The notes beneath the pieces were generated by a model that was given only the letters and a program-made list of their open reading frames with translations, did no database searches and was not told where the DNA came from. The position numbers were made by a program, and so were the translations under genes. DNA of 64,000 bases. Origin: Enterobacter sichuanensis (GTDB taxonomy: Bacteria > Pseudomonadota > Gammaproteobacteria > Enterobacterales > Enterobacteriaceae). Numbering within the stretch: position 1 is the stretch's first letter; every line of letters begins with the position of its first letter. This document shows, one piece after another, positions 26,082 through 36,639 of the stretch. The stretch is taken from positions 1-64,000 of the forward strand of contig NZ_POVL01000022.1 in the NCBI RefSeq assembly GCF_002939185.1. Reading direction: 5' to 3'.

Positions 26082-27455
26082 TTAACGTGCAGCGCGTTGC
26101 AAAATGATGGTGGATGGCTGGCGCTGCAGGAAGCGCATCCGCATCATCATCATGACAGCCGCCGACGTCAGGCCGATGATAAAGCCCATCCAGAACCCTG
26201 CAGGCCCCATACGTTCCACAACCAGATCGGTCAGGGCCAGGATATAACCACATGGCAGACCTAACACCCAGTAGGCGATGAAGGTGATAAAAAAGATCGA
26301 ACGCGTGTCTTTATACCCACGCAGCACGCCGCTGCCAATCACCTGGATGGAGTCAGAGATCTGGTATATCGCCGCCAGCAGCATCAGGTGTGATGCCAGA
26401 GCGACCACTTCCGGATTGTCGTTATAGAGCAGGGCAATCTGCTCCCGCAGTGCAACGGTGAAGAGCGCCGTACAGATCGCCATGCAGACACCGACGCCAA
26501 GCCCGGTGCGCGCGGCCGTTTGCGCATCCAGCGTCGAGCCCTGACCCAGGCGGAAGCCCACGCGGATCGTCACAGCTGCCGCCAGCGACATCGGCAGAAC
26601 GAACATCAGGGAACTGAAGTTCAGCGCAATCTGGTGCCCGGCCACGTTCACAATGCCCAGCGGGGAGACCAGCAGGGCGACCACGGCAAACAGGGTAACC
26701 TCAAAGAACAGTGCCAGGGCAATCGGTAACCCTAATTGCACCAGACGCGTCATGATGCCCCAGTCCGGGGTGCTAAACCGGTTCTCGTTACGAATATCGC
26801 GCATTGAGCGGGCGCGTTTTACAAAGGTGAGCATCGACAAGAACATCACCCAGTAAACGGCAGCTGTTGCCACGCCGCAGCCAACGCCGCCCAACTCCGG
26901 CATCCCGAAATGACCATAAATAAAGACATAGTTAACCGGAATATTGACCAGCAACCCAATAAAGCCCATCACCATGCCGGGTTTGGTTTTCGCCAGACCT
27001 TCACACTGGTTACGCGCTACCTGGAAAAAGAGGTAGCCTGGCGTGCCCCAGAGCAGGGCGCGCAGATAGCCTACGGCTTTATCAGCCAGTGCCGGGTCAA
27101 TGTTATGCATCGCGCGGATGATATGGCCCGCGTTCCAGAGCACGACCATAATCAGCACCGAGACAAACCCTGCCAGCCAGAAGCCCTGGCGGACCTGATG
27201 GGCAATGCGTTCGCGACGGCCCGAGCCATTGAGCTGAGCGATAACCGGCGTGAGCGCGAGCAGCAGACCGTGGCCGAACAGGATGGCCGGGAGCCAGATT
27301 GACGTGCCGATGGCAACGGCCGCCATGTCGGTGGCGCTGTAGCCACCTGCCATTACCGTATCCACAAATCCCATTGCGGTCTGGGCCACTTGCGCGATGA
27401 TCACTGGTATAGCCAGTGCCAATAACTGGCGCGCTTCATTCATGTACTTCTGCAC
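26082..27455 (-). CDS. mdtK: MATE-family multidrug efflux pump MdtK (NorM)
   Basis: A 457-residue inner membrane protein, the length of E. coli MdtK, with 12 predicted helices in two homologous halves. It exports fluoroquinolones and other cations in exchange for Na+ or H+. The N-terminus [22 protein letters not shown] matches closely in part (first 10 residues checked against the family). It is divergent from ribC, with 226 bases between. Confidence 0.96.
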   Translation of the reverse strand: MQKYMNEARQLLALAIPVIIAQVAQTAMGFVDTVMAGGYSATDMAAVAIGTSIWLPAILFGHGLLLALTPVIAQLNGSGRRERIAHQVRQGFWLAGFVSVLIMVVLWNAGHIIRAMHNIDPALADKAVGYLRALLWGTPGYLFFQVARNQCEGLAKTKPGMVMGFIGLLVNIPVNYVFIYGHFGMPELGGVGCGVATAAVYWVMFLSMLTFVKRARSMRDIRNENRFSTPDWGIMTRLVQLGLPIALALFFEVTLFAVVALLVSPLGIVNVAGHQIALNFSSLMFVLPMSLAAAVTIRVGFRLGQGSTLDAQTAARTGLGVGVCMAICTALFTVALREQIALLYNDNPEVVALASHLMLLAAIYQISDSIQVIGSGVLRGYKDTRSIFFITFIAYWVLGLPCGYILALTDLVVERMGPAGFWMGFIIGLTSAAVMMMMRMRFLQRQPSTIILQRAAR

Positions 27456-27681
27456 GTGAACACCTTTATTTTGTAGTTATTTGAGAGACTAAAAAAGCCG
27501 CCGAAACGGGCAGCAAGAAGAAAATGCAGGGGGGTGCCAGCTATTGTAGCGGGCTTTAGCTATTTATCTAGTGAAAAAATCGCCAGAAAATGCGCTCCGC
27601 TGGCAACCTGTTTTTCCAACTGTTATTGTGGTGGGATTAAAACGGTGTCACCACCGTCCGGAAAAAACAGGAGTTGTAAGC

Positions 27682-28323
27682 ATGTTTACTGGTATTGTGC
27701 AGGGCATCGCCAAAGTGGTGTCCATTGATGAAAAACCGAATTTCCGTACTCATGTTGTTGAGCTGCCGGAATATATGCTTGAGGGCATCGAAACCGGCGC
27801 CTCGATTGCCCATAACGGCTGTTGTCTGACCGTTACCGAAATTAACGGCAACCAGATTAGCTTTGATTTAATGAAAGAGACGCTGCGCATCACCAACCTG
27901 GGCGAGCTGGTGGTGGGAGATACCGTCAACGTTGAGCGGGCGGCGAAGTTCAGCGATGAGATTGGCGGCCATCTGATGTCGGGACATATCATGACCACCG
28001 CTGAAGTGGCGAAAATCGTAACCTCGGAAAATAACCGTCAAATCTGGTTTAAAATGCAGGATCCGTCATTAATGAAATACATACTCTATAAAGGATTTAT
28101 TGGCATTGATGGGATTAGTCTGACGGTGGGTGAAGTGACGCCAACGCGTTTTTGTGTGCATTTAATTCCTGAAACGCTGCAGCGCACCACGCTTGGGGCG
28201 AAAAAGCTGGGACAGCGCGTGAATATTGAAATCGATCCGCAAACCCAGGCGGTGGTCGATACGGTTGAGCGTGTACTGGCGGCAAAAGAAGCCGCAATAA
28301 TAAAGGCGGCGGAAGAAGAATAA
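27682..28323 (+). CDS. ribC: Riboflavin synthase, alpha chain
   Basis: A 213-residue enzyme made of two lumazine-binding repeats (about 1-97 and 98-200), each with a GxxxxHNGxCLT or GIDGxSLT-type motif. It dismutates two 6,7-dimethyl-8-ribityllumazine to riboflavin. ATG at 27682 follows CAGGAGTTGTAAG and gives the family N-terminus MFTGIVQG. No FMN riboswitch is seen upstream, as expected, because that element belongs to ribB in enterics. Convergent with cfa. Confidence 0.96.
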   Translation: MFTGIVQGIAKVVSIDEKPNFRTHVVELPEYMLEGIETGASIAHNGCCLTVTEINGNQISFDLMKETLRITNLGELVVGDTVNVERAAKFSDEIGGHLMSGHIMTTAEVAKIVTSENNRQIWFKMQDPSLMKYILYKGFIGIDGISLTVGEVTPTRFCVHLIPETLQRTTLGAKKLGQRVNIEIDPQTQAVVDTVERVLAAKEAAIIKAAEEE

Positions 28324-28324
28324 A

Positions 28325-28355
28325 AAATAACCCCGGCTGTCCGGGGTTATTTTTT
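28325..28355. terminator. Bidirectional terminator between ribC and cfa
   Basis: The hairpin AAATAACCCCGG / CCGGGGTTATTT has T-runs on both strands. It ends at the last codon of cfa. Confidence 0.9.
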
Positions 28356-29502
28356 AGCGTGCGACACGTAATCCGTGTTCAATGCCACGGCTGAAGACAA
28401 CCTGCCAGAGCTGAATATCCCGTGCGCGAAACGCGCCCGCGCAGGCATTCAGATAATAGCTAAACATCCGTTTGAATCGTTCAGAATAGTTGTCCGCAAT
28501 CTCCGGCCACGCTTGCTGGAAACGTTCATGCCACGCCATCAACGTGGTGTCGTAATCCGCGCCAAAGTTGTGCCAGTCTTCCATCACGAAATGGGATTCA
28601 CTGGCGTTGGCAATCTGGCGAACGGAGGGTAAACAGCCATTCGGAAAGATGTACTTGTTGATCCACGGGTCAACGTTATTGTCGGTCCGCTTAGAGCCGA
28701 TGGTATGCAGCAGGAAGAGTCCGTCCGGTCGTAAATTACGGTCCACCACCTCAAAATAGGTGTCGTAGTTTTTCGGTCCTACGTGCTCGAACATGCCCAC
28801 GGAGACGATCCGGTCAAATTGTTCGTTCAGGTCACGGTAATCCTGCAGGCGGATATCCACATCGAGCCCCTGGCAGCGTTCCCGGGCCATTTTTTGCTGC
28901 TCGGCCGAAATCGTCACGCCCACCACGCTGACGCCATAGTGTTTCGCCATAAACCAGGCCAGCCCACCCCAGCCGCAGCCGATATCCAATACGCGCATAC
29001 CGGGCTGTAACTGAAGCTTCTCGCTGATCAGACGCAGCTTGGCCTGCTGAGCCTCTTCAAGCGTCGTTGCCTCTTTCCAGTAGGCGCAGGAGTATTGCAT
29101 GAAAGGGTCCAGCATACGGCTGAACAGGTCGTTGCCCAGATCGTAATGCTCTTTGCCGACGATCCATGCGCGTTTTTTACTTTGCAGATTAAACAGTCGG
29201 GCAGAGGCAACACGCAGGGTGTCTTTGAGATTGCGGGGAAGTTGATTTTCCAGACCAGCGCGCAACACGCTGGCGAAAAAGATATCCAGCCGTTCACACT
29301 CCCACCAGCCGTCCATATAACTTTCTCCCAGCCCTAACGATCCCTCGCGCAATACGCGTTTAAAAAAGTCGGGATGTTTGACCTGGGGATCGGATGGCGA
29401 AGATCCGTTAATAGTGATGCCTGCACGACCCAACAGTTCACTGACGATCCGGGACCAGTTGTCGTCCGGAACGCTGACTTCTTCTATACACGATGAACTC
29501 AT
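28354..29502 (-). CDS. cfa: Cyclopropane-fatty-acyl-phospholipid synthase
   Basis: A 382-residue enzyme, as in E. coli. It uses S-adenosylmethionine to turn cis double bonds of membrane phospholipids into cyclopropanes. The AdoMet motif VLDIGCGWGG lies near residues 170-180, with a preceding phospholipid-binding domain. In E. coli it is induced by RpoS and by the sRNA RydC acting on its long leader. The 29503-29650 region upstream is A/T-rich enough for both promoters, but I cannot place them safely. Confidence 0.97.
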   Translation of the reverse strand: MSSSCIEEVSVPDDNWSRIVSELLGRAGITINGSSPSDPQVKHPDFFKRVLREGSLGLGESYMDGWWECERLDIFFASVLRAGLENQLPRNLKDTLRVASARLFNLQSKKRAWIVGKEHYDLGNDLFSRMLDPFMQYSCAYWKEATTLEEAQQAKLRLISEKLQLQPGMRVLDIGCGWGGLAWFMAKHYGVSVVGVTISAEQQKMARERCQGLDVDIRLQDYRDLNEQFDRIVSVGMFEHVGPKNYDTYFEVVDRNLRPDGLFLLHTIGSKRTDNNVDPWINKYIFPNGCLPSVRQIANASESHFVMEDWHNFGADYDTTLMAWHERFQQAWPEIADNYSERFKRMFSYYLNACAGAFRARDIQLWQVVFSRGIEHGLRVAR

Positions 29503-29650
29503 AGCTTCTCCATCACCCTGATGTGATCAGAACCTTCAAACAGCGTAGACGCTTTTTTTGGTTTGTGAGAAATCTCACGGTAAATACCGCGAGGCTAGTA
29601 TCCGACGTAGAACAGAGGAAGGGAGATAACCCTTGCCGAAATGCCTTCCA

Positions 29651-29680
29651 TGGTAAAACGGGAGCACTCCGGCTCCCGTT
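29651..29680 (-). terminator. Terminator of punC
   Basis: A perfect 8-bp stem AACGGGAG / CTCCCGTT is followed on the minus strand by TTTTAC. It lies about 120 bases after the punC stop and upstream of the cfa promoter region. The remaining bases 29681-29799 are A/T-rich and hold nothing I recognise. Confidence 0.6.
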
Positions 29681-29799
29681 AACGCATAATAATTATCGTA
29701 TTTATCGAACCAAATTTAGTATAGGCCTCAAAATTTGGTGATTCAACAGAAAATTGTTAGCAACCTAATTACTGAAAATTAACATGATATCCGGCGCAA

Positions 29800-30999
29800 T
29801 CAGGCATGTGAGGTTTCCACTCCAGCGCCGTTATCCTGCTCACGCTGGGCGGAGGCCTGCATACGATAGCCCATCACTGCCAGCGCAACGGTTACCAGCA
29901 TCACGCTGGTGGTCGTCAGCAGCGGCGTGGCAATCAGCGCAGAGACGACCAGGCTTGCCAGGAAGCACAGCCCCAGTTGCAGGGTGTTCTGCAGCGCGGC
30001 GGCGCGACCGGTCGCCTGTGGGAAGGGACGGAGCGCCTGCGCCACAACAATCGGGTAGATCGCCCCGTTCGCGATGGCCATGACACAGAAAGGCATCAAA
30101 ATTTCTGCCAGGCCCGCACCCGGAATAAACCCAACGGCCCAGGTGCCAATGACGCTCAACGCATACAGCACCAGCAGCCATGGCAGCATCTGCTGACCTT
30201 CCCATTTTTGCAGCGCCGCGCGGCAGCCGTACCCGCCCACCAGGAACGCGATGGTTTGCGGAACATAGCTCAGCCCGATAGCCGCCGGGCTGTAGCCCAT
30301 ATCATGCAGAATAAACGGCGACCCGGTGAGCCATGCGAAGAAGCTGGCCGAGCAGGCGGCATAGATCAGGACATTACCGCGATACGCTTTGGCGCTCAGC
30401 AGGGTGGTGAAGGTGATCGGCTTTGCGTCAACATGTACGTCTTTTTTGTGCGCAGGCTTGAGGGCGAACGCCGGCAACATCAGCACCAGCGTGATGGCAA
30501 ACAGCGTGGCAAAAATGGCCTGCCAGTCAAAGTGCGCAAGGATCCAGCTGCCCAGCAGCGGCGCGAGGGCAGGTGAGAGCCCCACCAGCGGCATAATGGT
30601 GGCGAAAATACGGTTTGTGCGGTTAGCCGGATAGTAGTCGGTGACCAGCGCCTGCCAGGTCACGGCCGCGGCACAGACCCCCACAGCCTGAATAAAGCGC
30701 AGCACCAGCAGCCAGGTGGCATCGCGGACCCAGAGCATCCCCAGACAGCCCACGGCAAAAATCGCCAGGCCCAGCAGTAATACCGGTTTACGACCAAAGC
30801 GATCCGAGAGCGGTCCCCAGAGCAGCTGTGCGAAAGCAAAACCGGCGAGGAACAAACTCAGGCTGGCGCTGATGGCCGCGGCAGGGGTTTGCAAATCTTC
30901 CTGCATCGCGGCAAAAGCCGGCAGGTACATATCGGTGGCCAAAAAGCCCAGCACGCTTAAGCCGCCAAGCCAGACTAAAAAACCTTTCCTGGGTTGCAT
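29800..30999 (-). CDS. punC: Purine nucleoside (adenosine) transporter PunC (YdhC)
   Basis: A 399-residue major facilitator with 12 helices (E. coli 403). It retains the family N-terminus [10 protein letters not shown] and the A-motif [11 protein letters not shown] between helices 2 and 3. Recent work renamed ydhC punC for adenosine uptake. ATG at 30999 follows CAGGAGAAGAAAATA; the open frame runs 31 codons further but no better start exists. Divergent from its regulator punR across 115 bases. Confidence 0.93.
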   Translation of the reverse strand: MQPRKGFLVWLGGLSVLGFLATDMYLPAFAAMQEDLQTPAAAISASLSLFLAGFAFAQLLWGPLSDRFGRKPVLLLGLAIFAVGCLGMLWVRDATWLLVLRFIQAVGVCAAAVTWQALVTDYYPANRTNRIFATIMPLVGLSPALAPLLGSWILAHFDWQAIFATLFAITLVLMLPAFALKPAHKKDVHVDAKPITFTTLLSAKAYRGNVLIYAACSASFFAWLTGSPFILHDMGYSPAAIGLSYVPQTIAFLVGGYGCRAALQKWEGQQMLPWLLVLYALSVIGTWAVGFIPGAGLAEILMPFCVMAIANGAIYPIVVAQALRPFPQATGRAAALQNTLQLGLCFLASLVVSALIATPLLTTTSVMLVTVALAVMGYRMQASAQREQDNGAGVETSHA

Positions 31000-31114
31000 T
31001 ATTTTCTTCTCCTGAAGGAGGCAGGTGTACGTTGGCGCTGAGTGTATGTAGTGCAAAGCCGCTTGTGAAACGCTAATATTTGGCGGGTGCATTCAAATTT
31101 TTTGCAGGCAGAAA

Positions 31115-32026
31115 ATGTGGTCAGATTATTCTCTTGAAGTGGTCGATGCTGTCGCGCGTAACGGCAGCTTTAGCGGTGCGGCGCAGGAGCTGCACCGCGT
31201 CCCGTCGGCTATCAGCTACACGGTGCGTCAGCTTGAGGAGTGGCTGGCGGTTCCACTGTTTGAACGGCGCCATCGCGATGTGGAATTAACGCCCGCAGGG
31301 GCGTGGTTTTTGAAGGAAGGGCGTTCTGTTATCAAAAAAATGCAGATCACCCGCGAACAGTGCCAGCAGATCGCAAACGGCTGGCGGGGTCATCTTTCCA
31401 TTGCGGTGGACAATATCGTTAAGCCGGAGCGCACCCGGCAGATGATCGTGGATTTCTATCGACATTTTTCCGATGTCGAACTGCGGGTCTCACAAGAGGT
31501 ATTCAACGGCGTCTGGGATGCGCTGGCGGACGGCAGGGTGGAGATGGCGATTGGGGCCACACAGGCGATCCCGGTCGGGGGGCGTTACGCCTTTCGTGAT
31601 ATGGGGATGCTGAGCTGGAAATGCGTGGTGGCCAGCGATCACCCCCTGGCGGCGCTGGAAGGACGGCTGAGCGACGATACGCTGCGCAACTGGCCATCGC
31701 TGGTGCTGGAGGATACCTCCCGTTCATTACCCAAGCGCATCACCTGGCTGCTGGATAACCAGCGGCGCGTGGTGGCGCCTGACTGGGAATCGTCAGCAAC
31801 GTGCCTCAGTGCCGGGCTGTGCGTCGCGATGGTGCCCGCTCATTTTGCGCGTCCCAGAATTGATACCGGAGAATGGGTTGAACTGACGCTGGAGAATCCC
31901 TTCCCGGATGCGGCCTGCTGCCTCACCTGGCAACAAAATGACATCTCGCCCGCCATGGCCTGGCTGCTGGATTATCTGGGAGACAGCGAAACGCTAAACC
32001 GGGAATGGTTACGGGAGCCAGCATAG
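31115..32026 (+). CDS. punR: LysR-family regulator PunR (YdhB)
   Basis: A 303-residue LysR-type regulator (E. coli 310). The N-terminal winged helix-turn-helix contains RNGSFSGAAQELHRVPSA; the rest is an effector-binding domain. In E. coli it activates punC in response to purine nucleosides. The divergent arrangement with punC is conserved. A LysR T-N11-A site should lie within 31000-31114. Confidence 0.92.
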   Translation: MWSDYSLEVVDAVARNGSFSGAAQELHRVPSAISYTVRQLEEWLAVPLFERRHRDVELTPAGAWFLKEGRSVIKKMQITREQCQQIANGWRGHLSIAVDNIVKPERTRQMIVDFYRHFSDVELRVSQEVFNGVWDALADGRVEMAIGATQAIPVGGRYAFRDMGMLSWKCVVASDHPLAALEGRLSDDTLRNWPSLVLEDTSRSLPKRITWLLDNQRRVVAPDWESSATCLSAGLCVAMVPAHFARPRIDTGEWVELTLENPFPDAACCLTWQQNDISPAMAWLLDYLGDSETLNREWLREPA

Positions 32027-32042
32027 CTGGCCCCGTACAAAA

Positions 32043-33068
32043 TTAACGACGGTAGTCGCGGAACGGACCATCCGCAACGGAACGGCGTTCGATAAGACGC
32101 GGATGAACTTCAATGGACTGCGACTCTTCGCGCTTGTTGACGATCCTGTCCAACAGCATATTGAAAGCCGTTTCACCCAGTGAATCTTTCGGCTGGTGAA
32201 TGGTGGTCAGCGCGGGGGTAAAGAAGCGCGCGTTACGCACGTTGTCATACCCGATCACCGAAATATCCTGCGGTACGCGCAGACCCAGCTCATCGGCTGC
32301 GCAGAGCGCGCCCATCGCCATGATGTCACCCCCGCAGAAAACAGCGGTTGGGCGGTGCTGCTGGGAGACAATCTGCTGCATCGCGCGGTAGCCTGATTCC
32401 GGCTCAAAGTCTCCCTGTACGATCCAGTTTTCCGGTACGGTGATCAGCGCTTCTTCCATCGCTTTCATAAAACCGGCCAGACGGCCCGCGCCGGTGTTAC
32501 GCTCCAGAGGCCCCGGGATCACGCCAATCTCACGGTGACCGCGCTCGATCAGGTAACGACCGGCCATATAGCCGCCTTCAAAGGCGTTATCGATGACGGA
32601 ATCGGTGAAATCCGCTCGCGCTTCACCCCAGTCCATCACCACCATGGGGATATGGCGATACTCTTCCAGCATCGACAGCACGGATTCCGGGTATTCGGAA
32701 CACATTACCAGCAGGCCATCCACGCGCTTTTGCGCCATCATCGACAGGTAGGCGCGCTGTTTTTCAATGCTATTCCACGCGTTGCCCAGAATCAGGGTAT
32801 AGCCTTTCTGGAAGCAGTTTTTCTCTACCGCCTCGATGATCTCGGCAAAATAGGCCGCTTCACTGCTGGTGGCCAGCAAGCCAATGGACTTGGTGTGATT
32901 CACCTTGAGGCTACGCGCAACCGCACTGGGTGAGTAGTGCAGCTCTTTGATTGCCGCCCAGACGGCGTTGCGCGTCTCTTCCGCCACAAAGCGGGTTTTG
33001 TTAATTACATGTGATACGGTTGTAGTGGAAACGTTTGCGCGTTTTGCTACGTCTTTAATTGTTGCCAT
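32043..33068 (-). CDS. purR: Purine repressor PurR
   Basis: A 341-residue LacI-family repressor, the length of E. coli PurR. It has an N-terminal helix-turn-helix ([20 protein letters not shown]), a hinge helix and a periplasmic-binding-protein-like domain that binds hypoxanthine and guanine as corepressors. It is autoregulated: two PUR boxes lie in the leader and in the first codons (listed separately). Confidence 0.97.
   Translation of the reverse strand: MATIKDVAKRANVSTTTVSHVINKTRFVAEETRNAVWAAIKELHYSPSAVARSLKVNHTKSIGLLATSSEAAYFAEIIEAVEKNCFQKGYTLILGNAWNSIEKQRAYLSMMAQKRVDGLLVMCSEYPESVLSMLEEYRHIPMVVMDWGEARADFTDSVIDNAFEGGYMAGRYLIERGHREIGVIPGPLERNTGAGRLAGFMKAMEEALITVPENWIVQGDFEPESGYRAMQQIVSQQHRPTAVFCGGDIMAMGALCAADELGLRVPQDISVIGYDNVRNARFFTPALTTIHQPKDSLGETAFNMLLDRIVNKREESQSIEVHPRLIERRSVADGPFRDYRR
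33025..33040 (-). promoter_or_regulatory. PurR operator inside the purR coding start
   Basis: On the minus strand the 16-mer is GCGCAAACGTTTCCAC, matching the PUR box ACGCAAACGTTTGCGT in 11 or more positions around the AACGTT core. It overlaps codons 11-15. In E. coli purR a second operator occupies the same place. Confidence 0.7.
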
Positions 33069-33112
33069 TAAATGTCACTCCAGACCATATCCTAAACTCC
33101 TGAAAAACTTGA

Positions 33113-33128
33113 AGGTAAACGTTTGCCT
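33113..33128 (-). promoter_or_regulatory. PurR operator in the purR leader
   Basis: AGGTAAACGTTTGCCT (plus strand) is an almost symmetrical PUR box with the AAACGTTT core. It lies 45 bases upstream of the purR start, fitting autorepression. Confidence 0.8.
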
Positions 33129-33365
33129 TCTCTCACCCTTATCACGCAATCTTGAATTGCGGCACGCCGGGAAAACGACACGGGACGTCAGGAGGGGGTC
33201 AATGGCCGGTACGCTAATAAATTTAGCGTGGAATTTTGTCCTATCTTGATGAAAAGGGGAAGAGGTAAAGTGGTTATCAGTTTAAATCCAGGAAGATTTT
33301 TGACGTAAACTGTGCAAAAATGAGCAGGCTCACTTTTCGTGGGGGGATTAAAAGGAGAAAAATTG

Positions 33366-33455
33366 ATGAGTGCCGATCTGAAGTTTTCGCTGTTCACCAC
33401 CCTTATTGTGCTGGCGCTGATTGTTGCCGCAGGCCTGACGGCGGCGCTGCACTGA
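33366..33455 (+). CDS. ynhF: Small membrane protein YnhF (29 residues)
   Basis: A 29-residue peptide, MSADLKFSLFTT then a single hydrophobic helix (LIVLALIVAAGLTAALH). It matches E. coli YnhF in length and nearly all positions. ATG at 33366 follows AGGAGAAAAATTG, a strong ribosome binding site. E. coli YnhF is an inner membrane protein of unknown role that keeps its formyl-methionine. The gene lies between purR and ydhP as in E. coli. Confidence 0.9.
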   Translation: MSADLKFSLFTTLIVLALIVAAGLTAALH

Positions 33456-33462
33456 TTTACGC

Positions 33463-33484
33463 GCAGGGAGCGCACGCTCCCTGC
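33463..33484 (+). terminator. Hairpin after ynhF
   Basis: A perfect 9-bp stem GCAGGGAGC / GCTCCCTGC begins 8 bases after the ynhF stop. The T-tract behind it is poor (GGCTGTTCC), so its strength is uncertain. Confidence 0.5.
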
Positions 33485-33618
33485 GGCTGTTCCAGATTGT
33501 TACATCTACGGCAAAAATCTTTTGCCATTTTGTTAACTTCTCATTTTTTGTGATTGATGTCATGCTTTGCGCTTCTTTGTTCTGTGTCACCACATGACAC
33601 GGCATCCGGAGTTGACGC

Positions 33619-34785
33619 ATGAAAATCAATTTTCCCCTGCTGGCCCTGGCGATTGGCGCTTTTGGGATTGGCACCACTGAATTCTCCCCGATGGGGTTAC
33701 TGCCTGTTATCGCCCGCGGCGTGGACGTCTCGATCCCTGCGGCAGGCATGTTAATCAGCGCCTATGCCATCGGCGTGATGGTAGGCGCCCCGCTGATGAC
33801 GCTGCTGCTTTCACACCGCGCGCGTCGCAATGCGCTGATTTTCCTGATGGCGATCTTTACCCTCGGTAACGTGCTTTCCGCCATTTCTCCGGACTACACC
33901 ACCCTGATGCTGTCACGCATTCTGACCAGCCTTAACCACGGCGCCTTCTTTGGGCTGGGGTCAGTTGTAGCGGCAAGCGTGGTGCCAAAACATAAGCAGG
34001 CGAGCGCCGTAGCCACCATGTTTATGGGGCTAACGATTGCCAACATTGGCGGCGTTCCTGCGGCTACCTGGCTGGGTGAAGTGATTGGCTGGCGAATGTC
34101 GTTCCTGGCGACGGCCGGGCTGGGCGTGGTCGCGATGGTGGCGTTATTCTTCTCTCTGCCAAAAGGCAGTGCCGGTGAACGTCCTGACGTGCGCAGGGAG
34201 CTGTCGGTGTTGATGCGCCCGCAGGTGCTTTCCGCACTGTTGACCACCGTGCTGGGGGCAGGCGCGATGTTTACCCTCTACACCTATATTTCACCGGTGC
34301 TGCATGACATCACCCACGCGACGCCACTCTTTATTACCGCAATGCTGGTACTGATTGGCGTGGGCTTCTCGATTGGCAACTATCTGGGTGGTAAATTTGC
34401 CGACCGTTCCGTGAGCGGGACGCTGAAGGGCTTCTTAACCCTGCTGATCGTCATCATGATTGCTATTCCGTGGCTGGCACGTAATGAGTTTGGGGCGGCC
34501 GTTGCGATGGTCGTCTGGGGCGCTGCCACCTTTGCCGTGGTACCACCGCTGCAGATGCGCGTGATGCGCGTCGCCCATGAAGCGCCGGGCCTTTCATCCT
34601 CAGTCAATATTGGTGCCTTCAACCTGGGCAATGCGCTGGGGGCGGCAGCCGGAGGGGCGGTGATTTCGGGTGGTCTGGGCTACAGCTTTGTGCCGGTGAT
34701 GGGGGCGATTATTGCCGCGCTCGGCCTGCTGCTGGTAATGATGTCGGGTCGTAAACAGCCAGAAGCAGCCTGCGCTGCAGAGTAA
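33619..34785 (+). CDS. ydhP: Major facilitator transporter YdhP
   Basis: A 388-residue, 12-helix MFS protein of the DHA1/arabinose-efflux type (E. coli YdhP 389). The N-terminus has GAFGIGTTEFSPMGLLP, the conserved antiporter-like segment of this subfamily. The physiological substrate is not known; homologues include drug and sugar exporters. It ends 38 bases before the convergent sodB stop. Confidence 0.92.
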   Translation: MKINFPLLALAIGAFGIGTTEFSPMGLLPVIARGVDVSIPAAGMLISAYAIGVMVGAPLMTLLLSHRARRNALIFLMAIFTLGNVLSAISPDYTTLMLSRILTSLNHGAFFGLGSVVAASVVPKHKQASAVATMFMGLTIANIGGVPAATWLGEVIGWRMSFLATAGLGVVAMVALFFSLPKGSAGERPDVRRELSVLMRPQVLSALLTTVLGAGAMFTLYTYISPVLHDITHATPLFITAMLVLIGVGFSIGNYLGGKFADRSVSGTLKGFLTLLIVIMIAIPWLARNEFGAAVAMVVWGAATFAVVPPLQMRVMRVAHEAPGLSSSVNIGAFNLGNALGAAAGGAVISGGLGYSFVPVMGAIIAALGLLLVMMSGRKQPEAACAAE

Positions 34786-34787
34786 AT

Positions 34788-34819
34788 AAAAAACGCAGAA
34801 GGGGAGCCCCTTCTGCGTC
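34788..34819. terminator. Bidirectional terminator between ydhP and sodB
   Basis: A long perfect stem ACGCAGAAGGGG / CCCCTTCTGCGT with loop AGC is flanked by an A-run. It serves both converging genes. Confidence 0.85.
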
Positions 34820-34823
34820 TTGC

Positions 34824-35405
34824 TTACGCGGCGAAGTTCTTCGCCACAAACTCCCAGTTAACCAGTGCCCAGAAGTGCTCCAGGTAGTTCGGACGCGCGT
34901 TACGGTAATCAATGTAGTAAGCGTGTTCCCAGACGTCCACGGTCATCAGCGGTTTAGCGCTGGTGGTCAGCGGAGTGCCCGCGTTAGAGGTGGAAACGAT
35001 AGCCAGTTTGCCATCAGCCTCTTTGACCAGCCACGTCCAGCCAGAACCGAAGTTCTTGATGGCGGCATCGGTGAACTTTGCTTTGAAATCTGCAAAGCTG
35101 CCGAAAGCGGCGTTAATGGCGGCAGCCAGTTCACCAGCCGGTTCGCCACCCGCATTCGGCGCCAGGCAATGCCAGTAGAAGGTGTGGTTCCACACCTGGG
35201 CCGCGTTGTTAAATACGCCACCCTCTGAGCTGCGGACAATCTCTTCCAGCGTTTTGCCTTCGTAATCGGTGCCCTTGATCAGATTGTTCAGGTTGGTGAC
35301 ATACGTCTGGTGATGTTTGCCGTAATGATATTCCAGGGTTTCCGCAGAAATGTGCGGTGCCAGGGCGTCTTTTGCATACGGTAGTGCAGGTAATTCGAAC
35401 GACAT
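34824..35405 (-). CDS. sodB: Iron superoxide dismutase SodB
   Basis: A 193-residue cytoplasmic enzyme, the E. coli length. Iron ligands are His27, His74 (NHTFYWHCL), and Asp157 and His161 (DVWEHAYY). Residues marking the Fe form (AALI.. replaced by the SodB-type QVWNHTFYW and [10 protein letters not shown]) are present. ATG at 35405 follows ATAAGGAGAGAAGCA. In E. coli the sRNA RyhB pairs across this start when iron is short; the start region here is closely similar. Confidence 0.97.
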   Translation of the reverse strand: MSFELPALPYAKDALAPHISAETLEYHYGKHHQTYVTNLNNLIKGTDYEGKTLEEIVRSSEGGVFNNAAQVWNHTFYWHCLAPNAGGEPAGELAAAINAAFGSFADFKAKFTDAAIKNFGSGWTWLVKEADGKLAIVSTSNAGTPLTTSAKPLMTVDVWEHAYYIDYRNARPNYLEHFWALVNWEFVAKNFAA

Positions 35406-35460
35406 TGCTTCTCTCCTTATTGTATTTTGCGTTGCCAATAACCACACAGACAACAGGGAC

Positions 35461-35487
35461 AGAATAGCAAATTGAAAGGCTATGCAA
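35461..35487 (-). promoter_or_regulatory. sodB promoter
   Basis: On the minus strand TTGCAT (35487-35482) and TATTCT (35466-35461) are separated by 15 bases. This resembles the E. coli sodB promoter. A start near 35454 gives a leader of about 50 bases, as expected for the RyhB target region. Confidence 0.6.
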
Positions 35488-35495
35488 AAGAGGAA

Positions 35496-35521
35496 CTTAC
35501 CCTGCCACGGATGTGGCAGGG
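35496..35521 (-). terminator. Terminator hairpin of mepH
   Basis: A perfect 9-bp stem CCCTGCCAC / GTGGCAGGG lies 7 bases after the mepH stop. The following minus-strand sequence TAAGTTCCTCTTTT has only a weak T-tract. Confidence 0.5.
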
Positions 35522-35527
35522 CAGGGG

Positions 35528-36301
35528 TTAGCGAATGGTTTTCGGCGTCATGACGCGACGGGCGCCGACGTAGTGGCGAACCCAGTAGTCTTCACTGAGC
35601 GAGGTGATCTGAATATCCTGGCCGCTACGCGGCGACTGGATGAATTTGCCGTTGCCAACATAAACGCCGACGTGGTCAGCGGTGCCGCGGCCCTGAGTGC
35701 GGAAGAACACCAGATCGCCGTTTTCCAGCTCACCACGGTTAACCGGGGAGGCATCGCGCAGGTGGTACATCTCATTGGCGGTACGGGGTATACGGAACTT
35801 GACCAGATCTTTATAGGCGTAATAGACGAGGCCGCTGCAGTCAAAACCGGTACGTGGCGACGTGCCACCCCAGCGATAAGGTTTGCCAATTTGACCCATC
35901 AGTTTGTTCATTGCGGTTTTTTGCGCTTTCTGAACACGCACTTTATGAACTTCCGCTAACTTCGTGACCTTTGTACATTTCGCTTTGTGGCCTTTACGCG
36001 TGATGCACTTTTCAGTAACGAGGTTAGCGGCGGTCTGTGAGGCTTTGCTTTTGGCGGTGCGGGCAGTGCGGGAAGAGGTGGTTTTCGTCTTGCTGGAAGC
36101 GGTTTGTTTCGTGTTAGCCGGTGTTTTTTTCTTGTCGTTCTTAGCGGTGGTTTTTTTCTTACGTTCTGTGGTTTTCACCAGATGGTTTTTTTGTACAGCA
36201 GAATGCCGCGCCTGCTGAGAGGCGTTTGCCACTGGCGTGAAAGTGAGTGATGTAAACAGTAAAGCACAGAGCGTGATCGAGATTTTATTTATCCGCGCCA
36301 C
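35528..36301 (-). CDS. mepH: Murein DD-endopeptidase MepH (YdhO)
   Basis: A 257-residue periplasmic NlpC/P60 hydrolase (E. coli 271). It has a signal peptide (cleavage near VANAS, residue 28), then a long Lys/Thr/Ala-rich linker (about 30-110), then the catalytic domain with Cys in [11 protein letters not shown] and His in [10 protein letters not shown]. MepH cuts 4-3 cross-links to let the wall expand. The start is GTG at 36301, supported by CAGGGGACTGCCCA upstream and the family N-terminus. The linker is shorter than in E. coli. Confidence 0.94.
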   Translation of the reverse strand: MARINKISITLCALLFTSLTFTPVANASQQARHSAVQKNHLVKTTERKKKTTAKNDKKKTPANTKQTASSKTKTTSSRTARTAKSKASQTAANLVTEKCITRKGHKAKCTKVTKLAEVHKVRVQKAQKTAMNKLMGQIGKPYRWGGTSPRTGFDCSGLVYYAYKDLVKFRIPRTANEMYHLRDASPVNRGELENGDLVFFRTQGRGTADHVGVYVGNGKFIQSPRSGQDIQITSLSEDYWVRHYVGARRVMTPKTIR

Positions 36302-36639
36302 TGGGCAGTCCCCTGATATATGCAGGTCATCAATAATACCCGCGTGTGATTTACAAAGCCCGTCGATTCTAATCCATAAAAACAGAGAATGTTAATAGCA
36401 TTTTTCACTCTCCAGGCCTGTTTCGTTAGCAAGTGCAAAAAAATTCATCGTTCTGTCGCACATTTGTCCGTCCCCTAAGCAAAACCCTGACGGCCGAAGG
36501 GGTAAACACCATTTGGAATGCAACTTTTCGTGACTCAGGGTACAATGTATAAACGTGACAAAAATGTTATTTTCCGATGCCAGTCTGACCCGCTACAATG
36601 TCAGACGAATGCCGTAACAGAAGTTTAAGGAAGCAAGAC
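36302..36639. other. Divergent promoter region mepH/grxD
   Basis: 338 bases without a gene. Two TACAAT hexamers reading toward grxD (36541-36546 and 36594-36599) are candidate -10 elements, with poor -35 matches. I see no clear operator. Confidence 0.4.

Noticed and set aside
27456..27681. Possible FMN riboswitch before ribC
   Set aside because: The conserved RFN element blocks are not present. In enterics the FMN riboswitch belongs to ribB.
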